A program made the position numbers and the translations under genes. The notes below the pieces were generated by a model. It was given only the letters and a program-made list of their open reading frames with translations. It made no database searches and was not told the origin of the DNA. A stretch of DNA of 64,000 nt. Source: Candidatus Gastranaerophilales bacterium (GTDB lineage: Bacteria; Cyanobacteriota; Vampirovibrionia; Gastranaerophilales; Gastranaerophilaceae). The stretch lies in assembly GCA_900770525.1 (NCBI GenBank), contig CAAHDT010000005.1, positions 34,705 through 98,704 of the forward strand, in the 5' to 3' direction. Shown here one piece after another: positions 50,853 to 59,979 of the stretch (positions are counted from its first letter, which is position 1; the number at the start of each line of letters is the position of its first letter).

Positions 50853-51047
50853 AACCTCTCATTCTTTTTTATTATATAGAATAAAATTTGTGATGTATTC
50901 GCCAAAAGGATAATTTGTATTTCTAAAATAGAAATTGGGGCGTATTATAGGGCGCTATTGCGCAAATATTCTTAATATTTATGGTAAAATCGGGGCTTTT
51001 GTTTTACAATTAAGCTATCAGACTGTATATAGAAAAGAGGTATTTTT

Positions 51048-51941
51048 ATGGCAATTAGATTTGATGCCGGAGAAGTTATCACCGCTATGGTGACACCGTT
51101 TGATACAAAAAGAGAAATCGATTTTAACAAGGCGGAAGAACTTACTGATTATTTGGTAAAACACGGAAGTGACGCATTGTTAGTTGCTGGTACAACCGGT
51201 GAAGGACCAACTCTTACACACGAAGAAGAGTTTGAATTGTTGAGTACTATAAAACGTGCAAATGAAAATAGAGCCAAAATAATTATGAATGCAGGCTCAA
51301 ATTGTACACAAACAGCTATTCGTTCTGCTAAATGGGCAGAAAAAGAAGAAGTTGATGCAATTTTGTCTGTTGTGCCTTATTACAACAAACCATCTCAAGA
51401 TGGGATGGTTGCTCACTTTTCTGCAATCGCAGAAGCGACTAAATTGCCGATAATTATATATAATATTCCTGGAAGAACCGGGGTTAATATGAAACCTGAA
51501 ACAGCTGCAAAGTTAGCTGAAAAATATGATAATATTGTCGGTATTAAGCAAAGTTTTGGAGATATGGATGCAATAACAGAGCTTAAAATGCATTGTCCTG
51601 AAGACTTTGCAATATATTCAGGAGATGACAGTTTGACATTACCAATGTTATCACTTGGTGCTTATGGTGTTGTGTCCGTTGCATCTCATATTCTTGGAAC
51701 CGAATTGAAGTCAATGATTAGAAACTTCAAAACTGGAGATGTAAAGGCTGCATTAAATATGCACAGAAAGTTATATCCGGCTTTTAAAAAGTTGTTTATG
51801 GCGCCAAATCCGGTTCCGGTAAAAGCAGCATTAGCTCATATTGGAATTATCAGTGACTATGTAAGACGCCCTCTTGTTGAACTTAGTGCTGATGAAAAAG
51901 AAATCCTATTTAAGGTAATAGACAAATATACATTTGATTAG
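51048..51941 (+). CDS. dapA: DapA, 4-hydroxy-tetrahydrodipicolinate synthase
   Basis: Condenses pyruvate with aspartate semialdehyde in lysine and diaminopimelate synthesis, which feeds the peptidoglycan pathway encoded at 20.9-26.8 kb. The 297 residues have the substrate loop GTTGEGPTLT (48-57), YYNKPSQDG (111-119), Y139 in IIYNIPGRTG and the Schiff-base lysine K167 in IVGIKQSFGD. AGAGG precedes the ATG. The 195-base upstream gap shows no lysine-riboswitch structure that I can recognise. Confidence 0.96.
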   Translation: MAIRFDAGEVITAMVTPFDTKREIDFNKAEELTDYLVKHGSDALLVAGTTGEGPTLTHEEEFELLSTIKRANENRAKIIMNAGSNCTQTAIRSAKWAEKEEVDAILSVVPYYNKPSQDGMVAHFSAIAEATKLPIIIYNIPGRTGVNMKPETAAKLAEKYDNIVGIKQSFGDMDAITELKMHCPEDFAIYSGDDSLTLPMLSLGAYGVVSVASHILGTELKSMIRNFKTGDVKAALNMHRKLYPAFKKLFMAPNPVPVKAALAHIGIISDYVRRPLVELSADEKEILFKVIDKYTFD

Positions 51942-52012
51942 CCCGATTGTGGTATCAAATAATATTTAGTTTTTGAATAATATAATAAAACATATAATAA
52001 AAGGGGAAAAAA

Positions 52013-53320
52013 GTGAAAAACAAAATTATTATGTTTTGGGCAATCGTATTGATAGTTATTGCATCAATCGTTACGATTTGCATAAAACCAACAAAACTCG
52101 GTCTTGATCTGGTTGGTGGTTCCAGACTTGTAATCGAAGCAGAAACCACAAAAGACATTGCAACAATTACTCAAGACGTCATGAATCGTTTGCAATTCGC
52201 AATCGAAAACCGTGTTAACAAACTTGGTGTTGCTGAAACTGTTGTACAACAAGTTGGCGACAAAAGATTGTTAATCGAAATTCCAAACGTTACTGACTTA
52301 AAAGAGGCAAAAGCGTTTTTGGGCGAAACTGCTCAACTTGTATTTAAAAAAGAAGCTGTTGGCAAAAACGGAGAACAAATCTGGGAAGATGTAGGCTTAA
52401 CAGGACAAGATTTGTCTAAATCTACATTAAGTACAGACCAAACAGGACAATGGGTTGTTTCATTGGAATTTAATGCAGCCGGTTCTAAAAAGTTTGCAGA
52501 ATTAACAAAACAATTAGTCGGCAAACAAATGGCAATCTTTTTTGACGGAGAATTGCAATCCGCTCCTGTTATCAGAGAACCTATTTATGGTGGTAAAGCT
52601 CAAATTTCCGGTGGAGATAGCGGGTTCGAATACTCTGAAGCTGAAAGAATGGTTAACTTGTTAAATGCAGGAGCCCTTCCTGTTCCTGCTAAAATTGTTG
52701 AAGAAAATACAGTTGGACCTACTCTTGGTGCTGATAGTATTGCAAAATCTAAATTTGCCGGAGCAATCGGGTTAGGATTTGTAATGTTATTTATGCTTTT
52801 GGTATACAGGTTACCGGGGCTGATTGCAGATATTGCTTTGATTATCTATAGTATAATTTTATTAGCTTTATTTAAGGCTATTCCTGTAACATTGACTTTG
52901 GCAGGTATTGCCGGATTTATTCTTTCAATTGGTATGGCGGTTGATGCCAATATCTTGATTTTTGAAAGAATGAAGGAAGAATTAAGAGCCGGAAGAAACT
53001 TATTCACAGCGATAAATTCAGGTTTTGACCGTGCTTTCACAAGTATCTTTGACTCAAATATGACAACAATTATCACAAGTGTAATTCTTTATATGCTTGG
53101 TTCAAGTATCGTAAAAGGTTTTGCGCTTACATTGGCAATAGGTGTTGTTGTTTCAATGTTCAGTGCAATTACTATTACTAAAAACTTTATGCACTTGATA
53201 TTTGGTACAGGAGAACTTAAATATCCTGCATTATTTGGATTGAAGGAATCTGAAATCGGAAAAGCTTACGAAGCAACAGAAACTAAGCGTGAAAATGCTC
53301 GTTTCGGGATTTTGGACTAA
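52013..53320 (+). CDS. secD: SecD, protein-export membrane subunit
   Basis: RND-type subunit that helps pull translocated proteins through SecYEG using the proton gradient. The 435 residues show an N-terminal helix with LGLDLVGGSRLVIEAE, a periplasmic domain with the SecD signature GxxTLGADSI (VGPTLGADSI) and five C-terminal helices with GMAVDANILIFERMKEELRAG. A GTG at 52013 with AAGGGG upstream is the likely start. It is shorter than E. coli SecD (615), like other compact forms. secF follows after 18 bases. Confidence 0.94.
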   Translation: MKNKIIMFWAIVLIVIASIVTICIKPTKLGLDLVGGSRLVIEAETTKDIATITQDVMNRLQFAIENRVNKLGVAETVVQQVGDKRLLIEIPNVTDLKEAKAFLGETAQLVFKKEAVGKNGEQIWEDVGLTGQDLSKSTLSTDQTGQWVVSLEFNAAGSKKFAELTKQLVGKQMAIFFDGELQSAPVIREPIYGGKAQISGGDSGFEYSEAERMVNLLNAGALPVPAKIVEENTVGPTLGADSIAKSKFAGAIGLGFVMLFMLLVYRLPGLIADIALIIYSIILLALFKAIPVTLTLAGIAGFILSIGMAVDANILIFERMKEELRAGRNLFTAINSGFDRAFTSIFDSNMTTIITSVILYMLGSSIVKGFALTLAIGVVVSMFSAITITKNFMHLIFGTGELKYPALFGLKESEIGKAYEATETKRENARFGILD

Positions 53321-53338
53321 GGAAATAAGAGGTAAAAA

Positions 53339-54334
53339 ATGGCAACAAGTATAAATATTACATCAAGACATCTCATTGATATTGTTAAATATAGAGTCGT
53401 TTGGCTTTGTATTACAGCCCTTTTGCTCTTGCCGGGTACTATCGGTTTAATCTGGGCTGGAATTCATAACGAAAACCATATTCCGCTAAAAGTTGGTATT
53501 GATTATACCGGTGGTACAATTTTGCAGTATGGTGTAAAGGAAGATGTTTCCAATAGTGCGTTAGGTGATATAAGAGCAAACCTTGAAAAAGCAGGGTTAG
53601 AAAATCCTAATATTCAAATTATTCACGCTAACAGTGAAAATCAAAAAGAAAATCAAGATATAAAAAATATTATATCTATAAGAACAAAATTTATTGGACA
53701 AGAAACATCAGCAGTAAATCAAATAACAGAAGTTTTATCCAAAGATTATCAAAATCCTGATTTGATTTCAGTTAGTTCGGTTGGTCCAACTCTTGGAAAA
53801 GAGTTGTTCAAAAACTCTCTAATTGCTTTAGGATTAGCATTTTTAGGTATAATTATTTACTTGTCTATAAGGTTCAAATTTGATTATGCTTTGGCTGCAA
53901 TTTTAGGGATTGCACATGACGTATTGTTTGTAGTCGGTGCTTTTGCACTACTCGGTATTTTCTACAATGTTCAGGTTGACGGGTTGTTTATTACAGCTGT
54001 GCTAACAGTTGTAGGTTTTTCTGTTCACGATACAATTGTTGTATTTGACAGAGTTCGTGAAAACTTAAGATATTATTCTAAAAAATTATCTTTCGGAGAA
54101 ATTATGAACGCATCAGTTAACCAAACTTTGGCTAGAAGTATCAATACATCATTAACAATCTTGATTACTTTGTTAGCGTTGTATTTCTTTGGTGGTGTTA
54201 CTACAAAAGACTTCGTTCTTGCAATGATTCTTGGTATTGCAATCGGAACTTGGTCAAGTATTTTCTTCTGTTCAGTTCTTGTTGAATTCTGGGAAGATAA
54301 GAAAAGAAAAACTGCCGCAGGTCAAACTGCATAA
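53339..54334 (+). CDS. secF: SecF, protein-export membrane subunit
   Basis: Partner of SecD, 331 residues, six membrane helices. GIDYTGGTILQY near residue 55, SVGPTLGKELFKNS, and the conserved GFSVHDTIVVFDRVREN segment identify it, as does NQTLARSINTSLTILITLLALY. It lies 18 bases after secD with its own ribosome-binding site. A very strong terminator follows. Confidence 0.95.
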   Translation: MATSINITSRHLIDIVKYRVVWLCITALLLLPGTIGLIWAGIHNENHIPLKVGIDYTGGTILQYGVKEDVSNSALGDIRANLEKAGLENPNIQIIHANSENQKENQDIKNIISIRTKFIGQETSAVNQITEVLSKDYQNPDLISVSSVGPTLGKELFKNSLIALGLAFLGIIIYLSIRFKFDYALAAILGIAHDVLFVVGAFALLGIFYNVQVDGLFITAVLTVVGFSVHDTIVVFDRVRENLRYYSKKLSFGEIMNASVNQTLARSINTSLTILITLLALYFFGGVTTKDFVLAMILGIAIGTWSSIFFCSVLVEFWEDKKRKTAAGQTA

Positions 54335-54353
54335 GTTTAATTTTTTGAAGTTC

Positions 54354-54386
54354 AACGAGGCGCCGCTTGAAAAGCGGCGCCTCGTT
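54354..54386 (+). terminator. Strong bidirectional terminator after secDF
   Basis: A 15-base GC-rich stem (AACGAGGCGCCGCTT / AAGCGGCGCCTCGTT) with a three-base loop, between secF and the convergent glycosyltransferase operon. The T run is weak on both strands. Confidence 0.8.
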
Positions 54387-54401
54387 CTTATATTCTTTTA
54401 T

Positions 54402-55382
54402 TTATTTTGCAGAATTCAAGTAACTGTCAAAAGTCTTACGTGGACTATTTTTTATAAGATTGAATAAGTCATAATTTTTAAGATGAGAGAGTATGTCGGC
54501 ATTCAAGTCCGGTGTTTTGGCAGATAGCAGACGGAATTTCATCTCATTAAAGTAGGATTCTTTTGACGAGTCTGGACATAATTTATAATATTTTACATAA
54601 GAATTCCATTTAAATTGAATTAGGGCATATTTGTAGTTGTCGTATTCTCCGTTTTTTCTTATCAAATTTTCAATCATATCTATTGTTTTGAAAATATCGA
54701 AAATTTGCCTGTCGATATTTTCAAGTCCATATCTATAGCGATAAAATACATTATCGTTAATCATGATACTTTTTGCAGCAAGCAAAGCTTTTATAGAGAA
54801 AATTTGTTCGGTAAAATACAAATTGTTATCAAATATAAGGTTATGCTTGTTTAAAAAATCCTTTCTAAATATCTTGTTTTCAATCTGTAATGTGCCGTTA
54901 AAAGGACATTGGCAATCATTGAACTTCTGAATGGAATATTTTGAGGAATGATTATTCCAGTCTGAAACCTTAAACAATTTCGGTAGCATAATATCATTCG
55001 CACCTTTAACATACGTTGTAAGGTTGAACATATAAATATCTATTGTTTTGTCGAAACGGTTCAAATCTTCAACAAAAGTTTCAAATAGTGTTAATAGCAG
55101 CCAATCATCAGGATTGATGAATGCGATATAATCACCATTTGCAATACTTAGTCCATTACTTAAAATGCTTCCTTTGTCAGAATTTAAAGCTTGAATGGTT
55201 TTTATTCTGTTATCTGTATTCTTTAAATCTTCTATGAGTAAGGAATTGAGTTCGTCCGAGTTTGCCATAACGCATATTATTTCTAAATTTGAATACGTTT
55301 GACAGGTAATTGAGCGAATACACTTTTCTAAATATTTTGCTTTAACAATTGGAACAATAACGGAGATTTTCGGATTATTCAT
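54402..55382 (-). CDS. Glycosyltransferase family 2
   Basis: A 326-residue GT-A fold enzyme. KISVIVPIVKAKYLEKCIRSI at the start binds UDP, INPDDWLLL (about 93-101) carries the DxD-like motif, and the C-terminal half is helical. Such enzymes transfer sugars onto polysaccharide, LPS or protein. It overlaps the upstream paralogue by eight bases, and both share the same layout, so they probably add successive sugars in one pathway. Confidence 0.88.
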   Translation of the reverse strand: MNNPKISVIVPIVKAKYLEKCIRSITCQTYSNLEIICVMANSDELNSLLIEDLKNTDNRIKTIQALNSDKGSILSNGLSIANGDYIAFINPDDWLLLTLFETFVEDLNRFDKTIDIYMFNLTTYVKGANDIMLPKLFKVSDWNNHSSKYSIQKFNDCQCPFNGTLQIENKIFRKDFLNKHNLIFDNNLYFTEQIFSIKALLAAKSIMINDNVFYRYRYGLENIDRQIFDIFKTIDMIENLIRKNGEYDNYKYALIQFKWNSYVKYYKLCPDSSKESYFNEMKFRLLSAKTPDLNADILSHLKNYDLFNLIKNSPRKTFDSYLNSAK

Positions 55383-56376
55383 AAAGCCCTCCAGTAATTC
55401 CTGATGTTATAAATGTCGAATAGCCTAAATTTTTCAAACTTTGATACCATTTGGCACAATTTCTTTCGATATCAGAATATGTATTCCCTTCATAAAGTTT
55501 ATAGTCAATCGGGATATCTATATTTTTAATTTCGTTGAAATATTTTTCTTTCAAATCTGCTCTTATAACGCTATATTTCTGGTAAAAGTCTAACATCATT
55601 AAATCGCATAAAGATGAGCTGAAATTTTTCCATAAACCTGAATTTTCAAGGATGTTTTTTGCCTCAATGTATGCTTTGGCGAGTGTTAGAACAAGTTCAT
55701 TATTGAGAACATAATCGGAATCTTTTACATTGTTCCAAAAATATAATGCTTGTGGAAGATAGTTTAAGCGTTCTGCAAGAGCAAATACTTTTGTCCAAAA
55801 CGGAATGTCTGAATAAAATGTATCTTCGCTAAAGGCAATGTTCTTTTCTCTTAAAAAGTCCGTTCTATATAATTTTGCCCAAGCGGTTAGCGGAATTAGT
55901 TTGTATGCTAAACTACCAATGTTTTGTGCTGAAAAAGTTTTTATACTTGAGAAATTTTTAAATTCTTTTATTGAAGTGACAGTGTTAACTTCTTTGTTTC
56001 CGCTAGTTTTAACCCAAGCAAAGTCGAACAAAATGACTTGTGAATTATATTTATTTGCATTTTCAATTAAAACAGAAAGAGCGATTGATGAGAGTCTGTC
56101 ACTTGGTTTTAAAAATATTATGTATTCTCCGTTTGAATTTTCAAGCCCGCAATTTTTTATTCCTGAATAATTAGGGGAATCTGAGTGAATTAATTTTATT
56201 CTTGAATCAAATTTTTGGTAATGTTCCAATAAGTTTTGAGTTTTATTTTCAAGTGAATTGTAAACGCAGATGACTTCAAAATCGCTGAATGACTGACTCA
56301 AAACAGAATCAAGGCATAACGCAAGATTTGTATCTGGATTTAATAATGGGATAACCACTGAAACTTTAATAACCAT
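55375..56376 (-). CDS. Glycosyltransferase family 2
   Basis: A 333-residue paralogue of the next gene. KVSVVIPLLNPDTNLALCLDSV, then ENSNGEYIIFLKPSDRL, where the usual D-x-D appears as K-P-S-D, a departure worth noting. TAWAKLYRTDFLREKNIAF is the typical GT2 middle motif. First of a two-gene unit with an eight-base overlap; the divergent neighbour is a zinc dehydrogenase. Acceptor and donor sugars are unknown. Confidence 0.87.
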   Translation of the reverse strand: MVIKVSVVIPLLNPDTNLALCLDSVLSQSFSDFEVICVYNSLENKTQNLLEHYQKFDSRIKLIHSDSPNYSGIKNCGLENSNGEYIIFLKPSDRLSSIALSVLIENANKYNSQVILFDFAWVKTSGNKEVNTVTSIKEFKNFSSIKTFSAQNIGSLAYKLIPLTAWAKLYRTDFLREKNIAFSEDTFYSDIPFWTKVFALAERLNYLPQALYFWNNVKDSDYVLNNELVLTLAKAYIEAKNILENSGLWKNFSSSLCDLMMLDFYQKYSVIRADLKEKYFNEIKNIDIPIDYKLYEGNTYSDIERNCAKWYQSLKNLGYSTFITSGITGGLYE

Positions 56377-56519
56377 AAGTAAATTTTACACTTTTTATAC
56401 TAGAAGTCAAGAACATAGTTTCGGTATTATATTCAGTATTTTTATTAAAATATTTCATTGGGGGGAGTTTGTTTATTCTATCGGTTTATGTTAAAATCTG
56501 GTTGGAGAGTGATGAATTT

Positions 56520-57506
56520 ATGAAGACGGCTGTTATTGAAAAAGGTAAGATTTTAATAAAAGATGTTCCGGAAATTAAACTGGAAGATAGAGATGGCGCA
56601 ATTGTAGAAGTTTTGGGTTGCGGGTTATGCGGTTCTGATATCGTAAAACTAAGAGAACATATTTCACCGGACGGAACTGTTTTGGGGCATGAGATTGTTG
56701 CAAAAATTGTAGAAATAAATTCCAAAACGAATTTCAAAGTTGGTGACAAGATAATTACCTCTCACCATATCCCATGTGGAAAATGTAAGTATTGCCTAAA
56801 TGGTAATGTTTCAATGTGTACGCATTTCAAAGGCACAAATATTCGCCCTGGAGGATTTAGTGAGAGGGTTTATTTGTCAGAAGAACATTTGCAAAATGTT
56901 GCACATCTTATTCCGGATAATTTAACTGAAATAGAGGCATCTTTTTATGAACCTCTAGGGTGCTGCGTTCGTGCTGTTAAAAGAGCTAACTTAAGAAAAG
57001 ATTCTACCGTATTGGTTGTCGGTTTAGGTTCTATTGGTATCCTAATGGCACAAGCTTTGAATGCATTCGGTATGGATGTTATCGGGTGTGATTTGATTCA
57101 AGAAAGAATTAAGCTTTTAAAAGAAATTGGTATTGAAGCTTTAAATGTTAAAGATTTACCGGAAAGATTAGAAGCTGATGCAGTATTTATGACATCGGGA
57201 GCAGACAAGGCTCTTGATACTGCTTTGAAAGCGGTTAGAAACGGAGGGACTATTCTGGTATTCTCAAGCACTCCGCAAAATACCGGTTATCCTAACAACG
57301 AGATATATTATAGAGAATTAACCGTACTCGGTAGTTACTCACCTTCTCCGGAGGATTTAAGAGAGTCTTTAGAACTTCTAAGAACCGGTAAAGTTAAAGT
57401 AAAAAATATTTCAACACCTTATGAATTTGTCAATATTCAAAAAGCTTTTGATGATACTGTAGCTAACAGAATTATGAAAGCTTATATTGTGATAAATAAG
57501 GATTAA
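56520..57506 (+). CDS. Zinc-dependent medium-chain dehydrogenase
   Basis: A 328-residue alcohol/sorbitol dehydrogenase-like enzyme. Catalytic zinc ligands are C37 (CGLCGSD) and H57-E58 (GHE). Structural zinc is held by C86, C89, C92 and C100. The NAD-binding loop appears as VVGLGSIGILMAQALNAFGMDVIGCD. The ATG at 56520 fits homologues; the frame is open to 56469. A paralogue follows after 16 bases. Substrate cannot be told, but a polyol or sugar alcohol is the usual one. Confidence 0.87.
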   Translation: MKTAVIEKGKILIKDVPEIKLEDRDGAIVEVLGCGLCGSDIVKLREHISPDGTVLGHEIVAKIVEINSKTNFKVGDKIITSHHIPCGKCKYCLNGNVSMCTHFKGTNIRPGGFSERVYLSEEHLQNVAHLIPDNLTEIEASFYEPLGCCVRAVKRANLRKDSTVLVVGLGSIGILMAQALNAFGMDVIGCDLIQERIKLLKEIGIEALNVKDLPERLEADAVFMTSGADKALDTALKAVRNGGTILVFSSTPQNTGYPNNEIYYRELTVLGSYSPSPEDLRESLELLRTGKVKVKNISTPYEFVNIQKAFDDTVANRIMKAYIVINKD

Positions 57507-57522
57507 GCTTAAAGGAAAATTT

Positions 57523-58581
57523 ATGCGAGCAATACAATATTACGGACCACAAAATATAAAGTTAGAAAACGTTATGGTAAAACCTCCGGAAGAGGGGGAA
57601 ATTGTTGTAAAAGTAATGTCCGCCCTAACTTGCGGTACTGATGTAAAGACTTTTAGGCGTGGACATCCTGTTTTGATTAAGAGTATCCCATCAGGTTTCG
57701 GGCATGAGTTTGCAGGAATTGTTGATAGAGTCGGCAAGGATGTTACCAATGTTAAGGTCGGTGACAGGGTTGTTTGCGCAAACTCTGCACCTTGCGGGAA
57801 ATGTTTTTACTGCAAACGAGAAGAATACAATTTATGTGAAAATTTAGATCTTTTAAATGGAGCTTATGCGGAATATATCACAGTTCCGGCTCGTATAGTT
57901 CAAAAAAATACGATAATCTTGCCGAATTCACTAAGCTTTGATAAGGCAGCTTTTTGTGAACCGTTAGCAAATGTTGTTCACGGAGTAGAAAGAACTGGTA
58001 TCAGAGAAGGTGATACTGTCGGAATTATTGGTATTGGACCTATAGGTTTGATGTTTGCACGCTTGGCAAAGCTAAAAGGTGCAAAAGTCATTGTTGCAGG
58101 ACGTAATCCTTTAAAGCTCAAGATGGCAGAAGAATTTTCTCATGCTGATGAAATTGTTGATTTGATAAAATATCCTAATCCTGAAAAGATTTTCAAATCT
58201 TTCACAGAAGAAGGTAAGGGGTTGGATGTTGCAGTTGAATGCGTAGGTTTGCCTGAAATTTGGGAAAGAATATTTTCTTGTGTTCGACCTGGTGGAACTG
58301 TTCATTTCTTTGGTGGCTGCAAATCAGGTTCAACAGTAACATTTGATACTACAAGAATGCATTATGGTGATATCAAGCTTATGAGTGTGTTCCACCATAC
58401 GCCAAAATATTTTAGAATGGCTTTAGATTATATTGCATCAGGTAATGTTGAAGTTGAAAAACTTGTGACGGATACAATTGGGCTTGAGGATATTGAATAT
58501 GCAATGCATCAACATATGGATGGCAAAGCTATAAAATTCTTGGTCAAACCTTGGGATAGAGATTTAAAACAACATACGTAA
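57523..58581 (+). CDS. Zinc-dependent medium-chain dehydrogenase, paralogue
   Basis: A 352-residue enzyme in tandem with the previous gene. C37 (TCGTD) and H61-E62 bind the catalytic zinc; C91, C94, C97 and C105 bind the structural zinc. IIGIGPIGLMFARLAKLKGAKVIVAG is the NAD site. The two proteins are clearly homologous but quite diverged, so they probably act on different substrates or as two steps of one pathway. A terminator follows. Confidence 0.88.
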   Translation: MRAIQYYGPQNIKLENVMVKPPEEGEIVVKVMSALTCGTDVKTFRRGHPVLIKSIPSGFGHEFAGIVDRVGKDVTNVKVGDRVVCANSAPCGKCFYCKREEYNLCENLDLLNGAYAEYITVPARIVQKNTIILPNSLSFDKAAFCEPLANVVHGVERTGIREGDTVGIIGIGPIGLMFARLAKLKGAKVIVAGRNPLKLKMAEEFSHADEIVDLIKYPNPEKIFKSFTEEGKGLDVAVECVGLPEIWERIFSCVRPGGTVHFFGGCKSGSTVTFDTTRMHYGDIKLMSVFHHTPKYFRMALDYIASGNVEVEKLVTDTIGLEDIEYAMHQHMDGKAIKFLVKPWDRDLKQHT

Positions 58582-58585
58582 TATC

Positions 58586-58617
58586 AAAAAAGCTGTTATT
58601 TTTATAACAGCTTTTTT
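58586..58617 (+). terminator. Terminator of the dehydrogenase pair
   Basis: AAAAAAGCTGTTAT / ATAACAGCTTTTTT stem with a four-base loop. Its symmetry also serves convergent purB. Confidence 0.9.
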
Positions 58618-58644
58618 AGTATTGTTTAAATTCTTTTTTTAAAA

Positions 58645-59940
58645 TTAATCAAGTATTCTATTATAAATTACGTCTATATTTTTTAAGAAGTCTTTTTTGT
58701 CGAAAATTTCTTCAATCTCTTTCTTGCTTAATCTTGAAGTTACATCGTGATCGTCAAGCAGGTTTTCTTTGAAGTTTCCGTCATGTTCAAATGCTTCTAG
58801 GGCATTTCTTTGAACAATTCTGTATGCTTCTTCCCTTGTTAATCCTTTATCTACAAGCTTAAGGAGTGCTCTTTGAGAGAATACTATTCCGCCAAACTTG
58901 TCAGTATTTCTGAGCATATTTTCTTTATGTACGACAAGATTTTCCACTACATTATTAAATCTCGCTAACATAAAATCAACAAGAGTTAAACTATCAGGGA
59001 AAATAATTCTCTCGGCAGAACTGTGAGAAATATCCCTTTCGTGCCAAAGAGGGACATTTTCCAACGCAACCATAGAATTTGCCCTAACGACTCTTGCTAA
59101 TCCGCAAAGATTTTCACTCAAAACAGGGTTTTTCTTATGAGGCATAGCAGAAGAGCCTTTTTGATTTTGCCCAAAACCTTCTTCAACTTCCAAAACTTCT
59201 GTTCTTTGTAAATGACGAATTTCTGTTGAAAACTGCTCAATAACGGTTGCAATTAAAGCCAAAGATTGCATAAAGTATGCGTGATAATCTCTTGCAATAA
59301 TTTGAGTCGAAATTTTTGCAGGCTTAAGCCCTAAGTTGTCGCAAGTAATTTCTTCTATTTCCGGCGGAATATTACTATAAGTTCCAACCGGCCCTGAAAT
59401 TTGTCCTACTCTAATTTGCTCTAATGCGTTTGCAAAATTACTTCTTTGACGCTTCAAAATATCTATCCAAGAGCAAATTTTCACACCAAATGTCATAACT
59501 TCTGCATGAACTCCATGAGAACGTCCTATACAAACAGTATTCCGATGTCTTTCCGCCAAAGTTTTCAGTGAATTTATAACAACATTTAAGTCGTTTAAAA
59601 TAATTTTTCCACTATCTTGAATTTGAAGTGCAAAGGCCGTATCAATAACATCAGAACTTGTCATTCCCACATGAACATATTTTGCTAAATCTTCCCCAAG
59701 GCTTTCATTTACACTTGTTAAAAACGCAATAACGTCATGGCGAACTTCGCGTTCAACTTCTTCAATTCGCTTGAGGTCAAATTTTGCCTTAAGTTTTACT
59801 TGTTCAATATCTTCTGTCGGAAAAACTCCAAACTGTGCATATGCATCACAAACAGCAAGTTCTACGTTCAAATAATACGTAAACTTCGATTGTAATGACC
59901 ATATATTTTTAATTTCATCACGAGAATATCTATCAATCAT
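58645..59940 (-). CDS. purB: Adenylosuccinate lyase
   Basis: Catalyses two steps of purine synthesis: release of fumarate from SAICAR and from adenylosuccinate. The 431 residues start MIDRYSRDEIKNIWS and carry GMTSSDVIDTA, GRSHGVHAEVMTFG with the catalytic histidine, and the superfamily signature GSSAMPHKKNP (about 261-271). Length is typical of the bacterial/B. subtilis type. Confidence 0.97.
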   Translation of the reverse strand: MIDRYSRDEIKNIWSLQSKFTYYLNVELAVCDAYAQFGVFPTEDIEQVKLKAKFDLKRIEEVEREVRHDVIAFLTSVNESLGEDLAKYVHVGMTSSDVIDTAFALQIQDSGKIILNDLNVVINSLKTLAERHRNTVCIGRSHGVHAEVMTFGVKICSWIDILKRQRSNFANALEQIRVGQISGPVGTYSNIPPEIEEITCDNLGLKPAKISTQIIARDYHAYFMQSLALIATVIEQFSTEIRHLQRTEVLEVEEGFGQNQKGSSAMPHKKNPVLSENLCGLARVVRANSMVALENVPLWHERDISHSSAERIIFPDSLTLVDFMLARFNNVVENLVVHKENMLRNTDKFGGIVFSQRALLKLVDKGLTREEAYRIVQRNALEAFEHDGNFKENLLDDHDVTSRLSKKEIEEIFDKKDFLKNIDVIYNRILD

Positions 59941-59979
59941 ACGATAATTGTAACATAAAAATTTATTTAATGTACATAT

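Noticed and set aside
50853..51047. Lysine riboswitch before dapA
   Set aside because: The leader is short and AT-rich, and I could not match the conserved lysine-riboswitch core.
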